From: an uncultured bacterium | Lineage (GTDB): Bacteria > Bacteroidota > Bacteroidia > Chitinophagales > CAIOSU01 | Length of the DNA stretch: 17,915 nucleotides | Assembly (NCBI GenBank): GCA_903861055.1 | Contig: CAIOSU010000369.1 | Span: 1 to 17,915 of the forward strand | Reading direction: 5' to 3' | Shown: positions 7,961 through 15,208 of the stretch, piece by piece | How positions within the stretch are numbered: the stretch's first letter is position 1 | How the letters are laid out: each line of letters begins with the position of its first letter | Program-made: the position numbers and the translations under genes | The notes under the pieces: model-generated | Told to the model about the DNA's origin: nothing | Database searches by the model: none | Seen by the model: only the letters and a program-made list of their open reading frames with translations

Positions 7961-8193
7961 AGCAATTTTGTGTTTTGTTTTTTTGTTCAGCATACTATTG
8001 GAGCAATGTCGTTTTAGTGCGAAAGCTGCATACCGTCGGCTATCATTCCGCAACGATTTGGTAATGTTTCGATATGGTATATGCTGAAAAACAGTAAACA
8101 GGGTAAGGTTAAGTTAGTCTTGAACGTTTACAACAATTGCAAGTACAAAGAGGCGTCTCCGTTTCAGAAATTGATAGAGATAAGGGTGCTTAC
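7961..8193. other. Spacer between convergent terminators
   Basis: The gap between the T9SS gene (ends 7908) and the porin gene (ends 8258) is about 350 bp. It holds one terminator at each end. I see nothing coding or structured in the middle. A 66-codon plus-strand frame at 8081-8281 runs through the porin terminator and into the porin gene and is not supported. Confidence 0.5.
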
Positions 8194-8230
8194 AAAAAAC
8201 TCCCGACCAATTGATGAAATTGAGCGGGAG
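8194..8230 (-). terminator. Strong intrinsic terminator after the porin gene
   Basis: Read on the minus strand, CTCCCG (8230-8225) and CAATT (8222-8218) pair with AATTG (8212-8208) and CGGGAG (8205-8200), with a 2x2 internal loop and a 5-base hairpin loop, followed by TTTTTT (8199-8194). It begins 27 bp after the porin stop. Confidence 0.85.
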
Positions 8231-8257
8231 CAAAGGGAAAAACTGCAAATGACTATA

Positions 8258-9571
8258 TTAAAAGTATATCTGGTATTGTAATGTAAGTGATGAGCGACGG
8301 CCATTGGCCGCTGGCTTATCGGTTGTGGGTGTAAATACCGGTCGGTTTTGATAGTCCAGTGTAATTTTGCTGGTATGGCCATTTATCAGCCAGTTAAGGC
8401 CAATGTTATAAACCAGAACGGGGTCGGCCAACCTTTCGTAAAACGACAGGGTGCTACTTGCATATGGCATCAAGGTACCCAGTTCGCCAAAGAGGTTGTC
8501 TTTAAATTTGTAGCCAGTTTGGGCATATATTTCTTGGCCAGTGCCAAACATGGGTACTGCGTTTCCACCGCCATTAAAGCTTTTACCATCGCTTCCGCTG
8601 GCAGGATTCATTATACCGTTGTTGCGTAAATAACCTGGGCCATAGTCGGTGTTAAAATAACCTAAGTATGCATTTATTGCAGCGCCTTTATCTTTCACGG
8701 GCATATCTAAAAATGCAGCAATGCTCCACAAAACCATAGTATGGTAGCTTGTATCTATACTGTTGCTGCTCCATAAAGCTTTTGGGTGAATGATAGCACC
8801 TGCCTCAAGGTTCAGTATTTTTTTTGTGCCGAGATATGTACCCGCCATGTAAGGGGTGGTGTGATTTTCGCTATCAAAGAAATTCCAAATTAAGAGCGTT
8901 TGGTATTTCATGTGATGGCCTTTAAGGGCAAAAGTGGCATTCTCTGATATTGCAGGCGGCGTGGTGCCATTGGTTTGCACCAAAAATGGGTCGCTTAATA
9001 CCACTCGGTAATCAAAGTGACCAATTTGACCGCGAGCATAGAAACTCAAGCTGCGGGCAAATTCATCAGTTTGCTCTACGGTTGCTTGCGCAAACACTGG
9101 CACATCCATGGTCATAATACTGGTAATGCCTGGTTGGCTATAACGAGATAAGCCACTGGCTATGGTCAAACCCGCACCTAACTTCAGCTTGTTATCGTTT
9201 TTAAGCACGTTGAATTCGCCCAGCGCATCGTGAAAAAACACTTGAAATTTACGATTGCCTGCATTTTGGCTAGCATAGTTAAAGTTGTTCATGCCCAATT
9301 GGGTGTAGAAAAATATGCGTGGCGTAATTTGGCCGAATAGCTGCAAGCGCGTTCGGCGCAGGCCTATATCAAAAGTATTGCTGGCGGGGTTGTTGTTTGC
9401 TAAGGTGCCAGGGTTGCTTTGGTTATAGCGCAGCCAAGTTTGGTTTAAAAAGGTGGTTTTAATGTATAAATCGCCACTTTCATTGAGTTTTAGTTTCAGT
9501 TCTTTTATCTGTTGGGCTTGCATAGCAAAAGTTGCAATGGCAAATGCCAAGAGTATGGTTATCCTTTTCAT
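8258..9571 (-). CDS. Outer-membrane porin (beta-barrel)
   Basis: A 437-residue outer-membrane protein. Residues 1-19 form a signal peptide (MKRITILLAFAIATFAMQA, then QQ). The mature chain alternates amphipathic strands typical of porins (LYIKTTFLNQTWLRYN, TRLQLFGQITPRIFFYTQLGM, AINAYLGYFNTDYG) and ends with an aromatic residue (QYQIYF), the usual barrel-insertion signal. It resembles the phosphate-selective O/P or DcaP-like porins in size and in the early RRTRLQLFGQI block, but I cannot assign specificity. It lies 192 bp downstream of the SulP transporter on the same strand. No good promoter is visible between them and a strong terminator follows, so it is probably the last gene of that transcript. 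Passive entry of the anion used by the SulP transporter is the natural inference. Confidence 0.8.
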   Translation of the reverse strand: MKRITILLAFAIATFAMQAQQIKELKLKLNESGDLYIKTTFLNQTWLRYNQSNPGTLANNNPASNTFDIGLRRTRLQLFGQITPRIFFYTQLGMNNFNYASQNAGNRKFQVFFHDALGEFNVLKNDNKLKLGAGLTIASGLSRYSQPGITSIMTMDVPVFAQATVEQTDEFARSLSFYARGQIGHFDYRVVLSDPFLVQTNGTTPPAISENATFALKGHHMKYQTLLIWNFFDSENHTTPYMAGTYLGTKKILNLEAGAIIHPKALWSSNSIDTSYHTMVLWSIAAFLDMPVKDKGAAINAYLGYFNTDYGPGYLRNNGIMNPASGSDGKSFNGGGNAVPMFGTGQEIYAQTGYKFKDNLFGELGTLMPYASSTLSFYERLADPVLVYNIGLNWLINGHTSKITLDYQNRPVFTPTTDKPAANGRRSSLTLQYQIYF

Positions 9572-9704
9572 GTTGAGTAGCTTGGGTGAGTTGGGATGTA
9601 TTGATTAATAGCAGCCAATTGCCGAGTGCGAGCAGTTAAATGACTAGTCTGGTTAACTAGATACCTCAACAATAAATTGATTTCCAAAAGAAATTATTGG
9701 TAGT

Positions 9705-9742
9705 GGGGCCTTCGTTTTTCTTGCGAAACGAACGAAGACCCC
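9705..9742. repeat. Intercistronic hairpin between SulP and porin genes
   Basis: GGGGCCTTCGTT (9705-9716) pairs with AACGAAGACCCC (9731-9742) with one C-A mismatch, around a 14-base loop. It begins 21 bp after the SulP stop on the minus strand. There is no T-run on either side, so it may stabilise or punctuate an mRNA rather than end transcription. Confidence 0.6.
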
Positions 9743-9763
9743 TTCTCCAAACTGCCTGTAAGG

Positions 9764-11389
9764 TTAAAGTGCTTTTTGTTTTTTAAGGGCTCTTCGTCCA
9801 GCTAAAGGGTGCGAAGACGAAGCCCTAAGGGCTTCAAGGCCATGAATGTGCACACTGCCGCCTGTTCTTGGGTATTGATGCTCAAAGTGATGTAACTGTT
9901 CCATGCAAGTATGGTCAATCAATCTCATGCCCGAAAGATCAATGGTCACTTTTTTGCCCAAGGGTATGTTATCTAAGCATTTCTTAAAGCCCAAGTAGTT
10001 GGCAAACGTGGCCGATTCGGAGGGCTTTATGGTTATTTCTTCTTGCAACTCGGTAGCGTCAATTTTTAACTTAAACAGGCTGTTTAATTTTGCCCCCGAG
10101 AAAAGATAGATTAACAATTCAAGCACAATGCCTGCTGCAATGCCCACCAAAAGGTCTTCGGCAAGGGTTACAACAACAGTAATCACAAAAACCGCTATCT
10201 GTTCCTTACCAACTTGGTAAGTCTCTTTAAAGAGCTTTGGAGAAGCTAGGCGAGTACCTGTGTATACCAGCATAGCAGCCAATGCCGCTAACGGTATTTG
10301 ATGAATCATGTTTGGCACCAGCGCAACAAAAAACAACAATAGTGCTCCATGGAAAAAATTGGCCCACCGGGTCTTGGCACCATTATTCACGTTTGCCGAG
10401 CTACGTACCACTTCTGCAATCATAGGCAAGCCGCCTATTAAACCGCTTAAGGTGTTTCCTACGCCTACGGCAAGCAAATCGCGGTTAGGATCCGATTTGC
10501 GGTGGTAAGGGTCTAAACCATCTACTGCCTTAACAGTCAGCAAAGATTCTAGGCTTCCAACTAAGGCAAACATGATGATGTACTTGATAGAAGTGCCCGT
10601 AAATATTTGACTAAAATCGGGAAAGTTTATGCCGTCAGTAATATTATCGGGCAAGGTAACCAAAAAGCGGGGCCCCAGGCTAAAGTGGTGGTCGAGGAAA
10701 AGATACTGGTGCTCATGGCTTAAATCGAATACCAAACCAAGCGGGATAGCCATAAACAATACTACCATTGGGGCGGGTATTTTCTTCACCCAACCTATTT
10801 TTACAAGTGGCAACCCGAATAAGATTAGCAAGCTCAATCCGCCTATAATGGCTACTTCGGGGTTGAGGTTGGCAAACATGGATGGTATTTCGGCCAACAT
10901 CAATAAAGGGTTGCTGGCCTCTGGTTTTACCCCGAGCATTACCGGAAACTGTTTGGCAATAATAATAATGCCTATGGCTGCTAGCATTCCATGTACGGCT
11001 GCCGTAGGGAAAAAATCGACAAAGCGACCTAAACGTAACAACGCAAATGCTACTTGCACAAAACCAGTAACTACTACTACCGCAAGGGCAAGTTTATACC
11101 CAAGCATGGCATCGCCTTGGCCCAAATCGGCTACGGCTGCCACGGCAATAGCGATGAGCCCTGCCGCGGGGCCTTTTATGGATAGTCGAGAGCCCATCAT
11201 AGGGCTTACAATTAAACCACCGATAATAGCTGTAAAGATGCCTGCAATTGGCGGAAACCCGCTGGCCATGGCTATGCCAAGGCATAGCGGTAGGGCAATT
11301 AGAAAAACTAGGAAACCTGAAAGCAAATCGGATTTCCAGTTTTGTTTTAAACCGGCAATACCGTCCTTTGGAAGGATATTGTAACTCAT
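9764..11389 (-). CDS. SulP-family inorganic anion transporter with STAS domain
   Basis: A 541-residue inner-membrane SulP (SLC26) transporter; family members move sulfate, bicarbonate or dicarboxylates, often with Na+ or H+. The N-terminus shows the family pattern: KSDLLSGFLVFLIALPLCLG, then ASGFPPIAGIFTAIIGGLI and the SIKGPAAG motif, followed by about a dozen hydrophobic segments to ~residue 420. The cytoplasmic tail (~435-530) is a STAS domain with KVTIDLSGMRLIDHTCMEQL near residues 480-498. Family length is normal. The ATG at 11387-11389 starts the conserved protein directly. Downstream lies a porin, upstream a small exported protein; no carbonic anhydrase is adjacent, so bicarbonate against sulfate cannot be decided. 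No TAnnTTTG box precedes it, suggesting co-transcription from upstream. Confidence 0.9.
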   Translation of the reverse strand: MSYNILPKDGIAGLKQNWKSDLLSGFLVFLIALPLCLGIAMASGFPPIAGIFTAIIGGLIVSPMMGSRLSIKGPAAGLIAIAVAAVADLGQGDAMLGYKLALAVVVVTGFVQVAFALLRLGRFVDFFPTAAVHGMLAAIGIIIIAKQFPVMLGVKPEASNPLLMLAEIPSMFANLNPEVAIIGGLSLLILFGLPLVKIGWVKKIPAPMVVLFMAIPLGLVFDLSHEHQYLFLDHHFSLGPRFLVTLPDNITDGINFPDFSQIFTGTSIKYIIMFALVGSLESLLTVKAVDGLDPYHRKSDPNRDLLAVGVGNTLSGLIGGLPMIAEVVRSSANVNNGAKTRWANFFHGALLLFFVALVPNMIHQIPLAALAAMLVYTGTRLASPKLFKETYQVGKEQIAVFVITVVVTLAEDLLVGIAAGIVLELLIYLFSGAKLNSLFKLKIDATELQEEITIKPSESATFANYLGFKKCLDNIPLGKKVTIDLSGMRLIDHTCMEQLHHFEHQYPRTGGSVHIHGLEALRASSSHPLAGRRALKKQKAL

Positions 11390-11425
11390 AAAGTATGTTT
11401 CTGAATTTGGAATTGAAATAGATAG

Positions 11426-11437
11426 TAGCAGCTGCTA
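11426..11437. promoter_or_regulatory. Palindrome upstream of the SulP gene
   Basis: TAGCAGCTGCTA is a perfect 12-bp palindrome, 36 bp upstream of the SulP start codon. Its TAGC/GCTA ends recur in the dyad at 11952-11966 near the promoter of the same gene group. A shared operator is possible but unproven. Confidence 0.35.
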
Positions 11438-11492
11438 GTCCGGTCCAAAAGCTGGTCTCAGAACACTGGCTTGCTTGAAAATGCTATTTAAC

Positions 11493-11927
11493 TCAAATCA
11501 GAAAACTGCAGTCCAACAGATAGGTTGACTGCTTGCGGGTAGCGCTAAATTGCTCGGGGTGCGGTAAGCTTAGAAGGGTCTTGTGAGTTGCATTGACCAC
11601 TGGTTGCAAGTAATCTGGCAGCAGAAAGTACCGCAAACCTTCTTCGTCCTTATGGTCTACTTCTTCTTGCTCTTCAAACGTTTCTTCCGCAGGGTAGGCA
11701 CTGTGCAAATGATTTATTCCATCTTCGGCAGGAATTTGTACTGATGCCTGGCTCGGAACAACTTGAGGGTGTATATACGAATAATTGGCAGTTACTGAAG
11801 CCGTTGAGATGATTTCGGACTTAGCATTTGCCTTCTGAATGCATTGGTATGGTGCAACTATCCCATTTACCCAAACAAAAAGTAGGGTAAGTAGCAAAAG
11901 TATAAAGCGTTGTTTTTTTGTTGCCAA
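11493..11927 (-). CDS. Small exported or membrane-anchored protein of unknown function, TTG start
   Basis: A 144-residue protein that I do not recognise. Residues 1-7 are basic (MATKKQR) and 8-27 hydrophobic (FILLLLTLLFVWVNGIVAP), so it is either exported with a signal peptide or anchored by its N-terminus. The rest is polar, with an acidic patch (EETFEEQEEVDHKDEEG, ~80-97) followed by LRYFLLPDYLQPVV, and it ends DCSFLI. The only possible start is TTG (11927-11925): an in-frame TAG lies two codons upstream and no later Met exists. AGG four bases upstream and a well-formed promoter about 30 bp away support it. It precedes the SulP transporter by 103 bp on the same strand and may be an accessory factor of that system, but nothing in the sequence proves this. 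Confidence 0.6.
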   Translation of the reverse strand: MATKKQRFILLLLTLLFVWVNGIVAPYQCIQKANAKSEIISTASVTANYSYIHPQVVPSQASVQIPAEDGINHLHSAYPAEETFEEQEEVDHKDEEGLRYFLLPDYLQPVVNATHKTLLSLPHPEQFSATRKQSTYLLDCSFLI

Positions 11928-11951
11928 AACCTAACTTAACTTTAAGATTAA

Positions 11952-11990
11952 GTAGCACAAAGCTACATCAATAAATACGAGTCAAGCAAA
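11952..11990 (-). promoter_or_regulatory. Bacteroidota-type promoter for the SulP-porin unit, with dyad
   Basis: On the minus strand TTTG (11990-11987), a 21-bp spacer and TAGCTTTG (11965-11958) match the Bacteroidota -33/-7 pattern closely. Transcription would start around 11950, about 25 bases before the TTG start at 11927. The -7 box lies inside a dyad, GTAGC-ACAAA-GCTAC (11952-11966), which could be an operator. Confidence 0.7.
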
Positions 11991-12052
11991 TTATTGTTTA
12001 TATTTTCAGATATGATGATTATAAATTAAGGTTTCTTAACCATTTTTACATC

Positions 12053-12499
12053 ATGAGCAGAGCTAACTATCTTTTTCTATTTGCTGCATTTGGTTGCATT
12101 GGCATTACTACCGAGATTTTTTTTACCGCTATAGTTGATGCTATAACCGCTGTGCAGCAAAACGAGCCTATCAATTGGCGTTTACTAGGTACGTCGTATA
12201 TATGGATGTTTCCCATTTATGGGCTTGCGGGCATAGCGCTTCCTCTAATTTATGGAAGGTTGCAGAAGTGGCCTGCTGCACTGCGCTGGGCATTTTACGG
12301 CATAGCCATATTGGCCGTTGAGTTTGTAACTGGCTGGGTGTTGGATGTAACTACTGGTAGGTGCCCATGGGAGTATACCACAGGATGGCATATAATGGGT
12401 TACATTCGGCTCGATTATTATCCGCTCTGGGTAGGGTTCGGTATTATGATTGAACGTATTTACCTTACCTTGAGCAAAAAACTACATTTAGCTAAATAA
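12053..12499 (+). CDS. Small membrane protein, CmpB-like (putative ABC-transporter type IV family)
   Basis: A 148-residue integral membrane protein with four likely helices (~5-30, 46-68, 76-99 and 114-139). Glu90 and Gly94 in the third helix (AVEFVTGWVLD), then CPWEYTTGWHIMGYIRL and YPLWVGFGIMIER, resemble the signature of the family called putative ABC-transporter type IV or CmpB (a membrane Glu, then W-D/E-Y and a Gly-rich last helix). Despite the family name I see no ATPase or binding protein nearby, so transport is not shown. It stands alone, divergent from the SulP group and convergent with the 68-residue gene; a bidirectional hairpin follows at 12504. Its promoter is unclear: TATATTTT at 11999-12006 is the nearest approach to a -7 box. 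Confidence 0.7.
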   Translation: MSRANYLFLFAAFGCIGITTEIFFTAIVDAITAVQQNEPINWRLLGTSYIWMFPIYGLAGIALPLIYGRLQKWPAALRWAFYGIAILAVEFVTGWVLDVTTGRCPWEYTTGWHIMGYIRLDYYPLWVGFGIMIERIYLTLSKKLHLAK

Positions 12500-12503
12500 C
12501 AAA

Positions 12504-12532
12504 ACAAGCAGTGTGCTTAATACACTGCTGGT
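12504..12532. terminator. Hairpin between convergent genes, possibly bidirectional
   Basis: AGCAGTGT (12507-12514) pairs perfectly with ACACTGCT (12522-12529) around a 7-base loop, and flanking bases extend the stem after one mismatch. On the minus strand it is followed by a T-rich stretch (TTGTTTTGTTATTT), so it best fits the end of the 68-residue gene; on the plus strand the T-run is poor. Confidence 0.6.
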
Positions 12533-12555
12533 TTCGTATGCTTTGTAGCTTCTTT

Positions 12556-12762
12556 TTAAATTTTTGCTTTTTTGCCATTTTCGTACATACCGTGCAGGGT
12601 TTCCCAATCCCTAACTACAATATTTGTATCTACGTAATAAATGGTTTTTGATTGAATTACACTCAATTTAGTTCCTAGTTTTGCTGATTGTTTTTTAGCA
12701 TCACTTAGAGCCTCTTCAAGTGTTATAAATTTGGCTTGATAGCCTTCTACTTTAGCAGCCAT
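12556..12762 (-). CDS. Small protein of unknown function (68 residues)
   Basis: I do not recognise this protein. It is soluble, Lys-rich and without a signal peptide or membrane segment. Residues ~13-35 (ITLEEALSDAKKQSAKLGTK) look helical, then KTIYYVDTNIVVRDWETLHGMYENG looks like two strands and a helix, a composition compatible with a small folded domain. The ATG at 12760-12762 begins after an AT-rich leader. Support for it being real: normal amino-acid composition, a hairpin terminator 24 bp after the stop, and no better frame on the other strand. It is not closely linked to the kinase gene, which lies 353 bp upstream on the same strand. Confidence 0.55.
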   Translation of the reverse strand: MAAKVEGYQAKFITLEEALSDAKKQSAKLGTKLSVIQSKTIYYVDTNIVVRDWETLHGMYENGKKAKI

Positions 12763-13115
12763 AGTTATTAATTAATCGTTAACAAATTTTCCCACTGCTA
12801 TATTACGTCATTCCGCCGAATTATTCCACAATATATCCTCCTTTAAAGCTAAAATAATTAAAAGTGTAGCTTTTTCGGGTTCAATATTATTACAATGGAT
12901 AATGCTTGTGTTAGCAAACGCAATCTATTAAGTATAAATAATTAAGTAATAAAAATTAAGATGTGTTTTCGTTGGGATAATATTTTATTTATTGGTGGCG
13001 GTTACTTGTCAATTGTTTATTGTTGGGGCTCTTTGTAATAAATCTTTTCTCGGTGTTCGAAACAGCACCACCGTTTTTTGTTCTAGCCCTTGGTTTGTAA
13101 GTTATGGCACAACCG
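12763..13115. other. AT-rich gene-free stretch
   Basis: This 353-bp stretch lies between the kinase stop and the small-gene start, both on the minus strand. It is AT-rich, especially 12870-12990, and no frame is convincing. A perfect 7-bp inverted repeat, AAAGCTA/TAGCTTT (12845-12851 and 12867-12873), stands ~85 bp upstream of the small gene. A weak hairpin (CGGTG/CACCG, ~13053-13075) follows the kinase gene. No TAnnTTTG box is present in either orientation. Confidence 0.4.
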
Positions 13116-14162
13116 CTATGCTTTTTTTAGCGTAAAGCCAAAAGTAGAACCAATGCCTACAGTACTGCGCACATTGATGGTTTGCTGGTGGGCTTCTATT
13201 ATATGTTTTACAATAGATAAACCTAAGCCTGTGCCTCCTTGGTCTCTTGCTCGGCTCTTGTCTACTCTATAAAAGCGCTCGAACAAGCGAGGTAAGTGTT
13301 GCTCGGCTATTCCTATTCCGTCATCGGTTACTTCAATCAATAAATTGTCGTGCATGTCGTATATGCCAATTGAAGTAGTGCCTTTTTGCTTTCCGTATTT
13401 TATAGAGTTGGTGAGCAAGTTGGTTATTACTTGACGTATACGCTCTTTGTCGGCCAAAACGTTTATAATTTTAGGCGACCCTTCTTTCATTATCAAGTTT
13501 ATGTCTTTAAGATCGGCCTGCATCTCCAAGTTCTCGAATACTTCCTTCAGTAGTTTCACAAAATCGAACTTTCGGATATCGAGTATTAGGGCATTTGTTT
13601 CCAGTTGGCTAATGGTTTCCAGGTCTTCTACAATTGCGCTGAGGCGGTCAAGATTTTGGCTTGCCTTATACAAGTAGCTTTTGTTAATTTTCTCGTCGTG
13701 CAGGCCACCATCAATAAGGGTGTGTATATAGCCTTGAATGTTGAATATGGGTGTTTTCAGCTCGTGGGAAACATTACCGATAAACTCTTTTCGATAGTTA
13801 TCAGAGCTTTTTAGCATTTCAATTTCCTGCGATTGGCGTTTGGTCCAGTCCACTACTTCGCGCTCAACGTTAGAAAGCACATCATCGTTTATTTTTAGCT
13901 GAAGTGGAGCGGCATGTTTAGGGGCTTTTAGATTGTTAATGGTTTTATAAATAACCTTAACCCGGCGATAGATGAATTTTTCGAGCAACGCGGAAAGTAA
14001 AAAGTATCCAATAACGAAGTTTATTACCGGAATGCCCAATATTGCCCAAATGGGCAATTGCACGCCCGCTAGGCTGGTAAGCCCGTAAAGCACCATTAAT
14101 ATCATTAAAGATAAACTACCGTTTAATGCAACTACTATATCGCGTGGCGAAAGATTCTTCAT
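13116..14162 (-). CDS. Sensor histidine kinase (PhoR-like)
   Basis: A 348-residue membrane sensor kinase that would phosphorylate the response regulator encoded upstream. Two adjacent helices (~10-33 and 38-60) leave almost no periplasmic loop, so the signal is probably sensed in the membrane or through a partner, as in PhoR-type kinases. A linker (~61-120) leads to the HisKA domain with NVSHELKTP (phosphorylated His133). The ATP-binding domain has the N box (NLLTN, Asn248 and Asn252), G1 (DDGIG, 280-284), the F box (FERFYRVD, 294-301) and G2 (GGTGLGLS, 309-316); all key residues are present. The start is ATG at 14160-14162. It follows the regulator on the same strand after a 174-bp gap holding a heptad-phased hairpin, an unusually long gap for such a pair. 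Confidence 0.93.
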   Translation of the reverse strand: MKNLSPRDIVVALNGSLSLMILMVLYGLTSLAGVQLPIWAILGIPVINFVIGYFLLSALLEKFIYRRVKVIYKTINNLKAPKHAAPLQLKINDDVLSNVEREVVDWTKRQSQEIEMLKSSDNYRKEFIGNVSHELKTPIFNIQGYIHTLIDGGLHDEKINKSYLYKASQNLDRLSAIVEDLETISQLETNALILDIRKFDFVKLLKEVFENLEMQADLKDINLIMKEGSPKIINVLADKERIRQVITNLLTNSIKYGKQKGTTSIGIYDMHDNLLIEVTDDGIGIAEQHLPRLFERFYRVDKSRARDQGGTGLGLSIVKHIIEAHQQTINVRSTVGIGSTFGFTLKKA

Positions 14163-14170
14163 TGTTTTAA

Positions 14171-14220
14171 TGTACGAGGTACAATGTACAAAGTATAAAG
14201 TACCTCGTACATTTTTTTTT
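14171..14220. repeat. GTA-phased heptanucleotide array forming a 12-bp hairpin with T-run
   Basis: Six 7-bp units starting with GTA begin at 14172, 14179, 14186, 14193, 14200 and 14207. The ends are a perfect inverted repeat, TGTACGAGGTAC (14171-14182) and GTACCTCGTACA (14200-14211), with a 17-base loop; nine T follow (14212-14220). On the plus strand it looks like an intrinsic terminator, yet no plus-strand gene precedes it. On the minus strand it lies in the leader of the kinase gene, nine bases before its ATG. Confidence 0.75.
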
Positions 14221-14336
14221 CTGCATTACGCGCACTGGGATGAAATAGAAATCCTTATTAGTGCAACACGCCAACATACCTTGTTCTTAGCTTATCATTT
14301 AATAAAAGGCTACATCGCATATTGCACATCCTTTAT

Positions 14337-15014
14337 TTACATATCAAACTTGTACCCGATGCCTTTAATTGTTTTGAATTGTTCTTCACCAATTTTTTCG
14401 CGCAGCTTACGTATATGAACATCAATAGTACGGTCTCCCACAATTATATCGTTGCCCCAAATTTTGCTCATTATTTCTTTGCGCGAGAATACTTTGCCAG
14501 GCTTGGAGGCCAAAAGGCTCAGTAGTTCAAATTCTTTCTTTGGTAAGCTAAGTTTTTCGCCGTCTTTGTATACCAAATATTTTTCTCTGTCAATTTCAAT
14601 GGAGCCGAGGCTTACGTTTTCTTCTTGCACTTCGCTACCAAACCTGCGCATGAGTGCCTTAATGCGGCTAATAAGCACGCGCGGCTTGATGGGTTTGGTT
14701 ATATAGTCGTCGGCCCCAACATCAAAACCAGCAATTTGCGAGTAATCTTCGTTGCGTGCGGTTAAAAAAGCGATAAGGGTGTTTTTGAAATCGGGCAAAT
14801 TGCGCAATTCCCTGCAGGTTTCTATACCGTCTAACTCAGGCATCATGATGTCCAGCAAAATCATTTGTGGGTTATGGGCTTTGGCCTTAACAATGGCTTC
14901 GCGACCATTTTCTGCTAAAATAGTTTCATATCCTTCGCGCTCTAAGTTATACTGTAGAAACTCCAAGATATCTGGCTCGTCGTCGGCAATCAAAATTTTA
15001 ATTTTCTCAGACAT
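14337..15014 (-). CDS. OmpR/PhoB-family response regulator
   Basis: A 225-residue transcription regulator. The receiver domain (~5-120) has the acidic pair Asp11-Asp12, phospho-acceptor Asp55 (LLDIMMP), Thr85 (FLTAR) and Lys107 (ITKPI). The C-terminal winged helix (~125-225) has the OmpR/PhoB pattern: YKDGEKLSLPKKEFELLSLL, then KVFSRKEIMSKIWG, the recognition-helix region DRTIDVHIRKLREKIG and the final wing IKGIGYKFD. It pairs with the kinase downstream. A -7 box TAACTTTG lies on the minus strand at 15038-15031, with no fitting -33 but a TTAAC direct repeat 33 bp further upstream, suggesting activated and perhaps autogenous expression. The regulon may include the divergent lipoprotein-receptor unit. 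Similarity to PhoB suggests phosphate control, which is inference. Confidence 0.93.
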   Translation of the reverse strand: MSEKIKILIADDEPDILEFLQYNLEREGYETILAENGREAIVKAKAHNPQMILLDIMMPELDGIETCRELRNLPDFKNTLIAFLTARNEDYSQIAGFDVGADDYITKPIKPRVLISRIKALMRRFGSEVQEENVSLGSIEIDREKYLVYKDGEKLSLPKKEFELLSLLASKPGKVFSRKEIMSKIWGNDIIVGDRTIDVHIRKLREKIGEEQFKTIKGIGYKFDM

Positions 15015-15030
15015 GGATATTTATTTTACG

Positions 15031-15150
15031 CAAAGTTAAAGTTGTATCCTTTGGGTATTGTTTCGACAATGTTAAAGATAGGTTAAAACGGGCAGGCTTA
15101 ACATTGGTTTTAGTAAAACATTCTTAACAAACCAGTCACTTAAAGTTAAG
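15031..15150. promoter_or_regulatory. Shared control region with TTAAC repeats
   Basis: Between the divergent regulator and lipoprotein genes, TTAAC-type motifs cluster. On the minus strand TTAACC-TATCT-TTAACA (15086-15070) repeats with 11-bp phase, like PhoB/OmpR and Bacillus PhoP sites. CAATGTTAA (15067-15075) and TTAACATTG (15098-15106) form a perfect inverted repeat. Further copies are TTAACA at 15124 and GTTAAG at 15145. A minus-strand -7 box TAACTTTG (15038-15031) serves the regulator. No consensus -7 box is obvious for the plus-strand gene. Confidence 0.55.
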
Positions 15151-15208
15151 ACACGGTTTGTTGTTTTGCATCGACTATTGAAAAGAGACAATCACCAAAA
15201 CCAAAACC

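Noticed and set aside
8081..8281. 66-codon plus-strand frame, at first sight a possible gene remnant
   Set aside because: It is antisense to the porin terminator (8194-8230) and overlaps the porin 3' end; no start signals and no family resemblance that I could defend.
10629..11384. Long plus-strand frame (251 codons) antisense to the SulP gene
   Set aside because: The SulP frame is a clear family member; the antisense frame shows no motif and is biased by the complementary codons.
14171..14220. Simple plus-strand terminator for a gene
   Set aside because: No plus-strand gene lies upstream; the heptad phase makes a repeat element the better description, with termination of antisense RNA only as a possibility.
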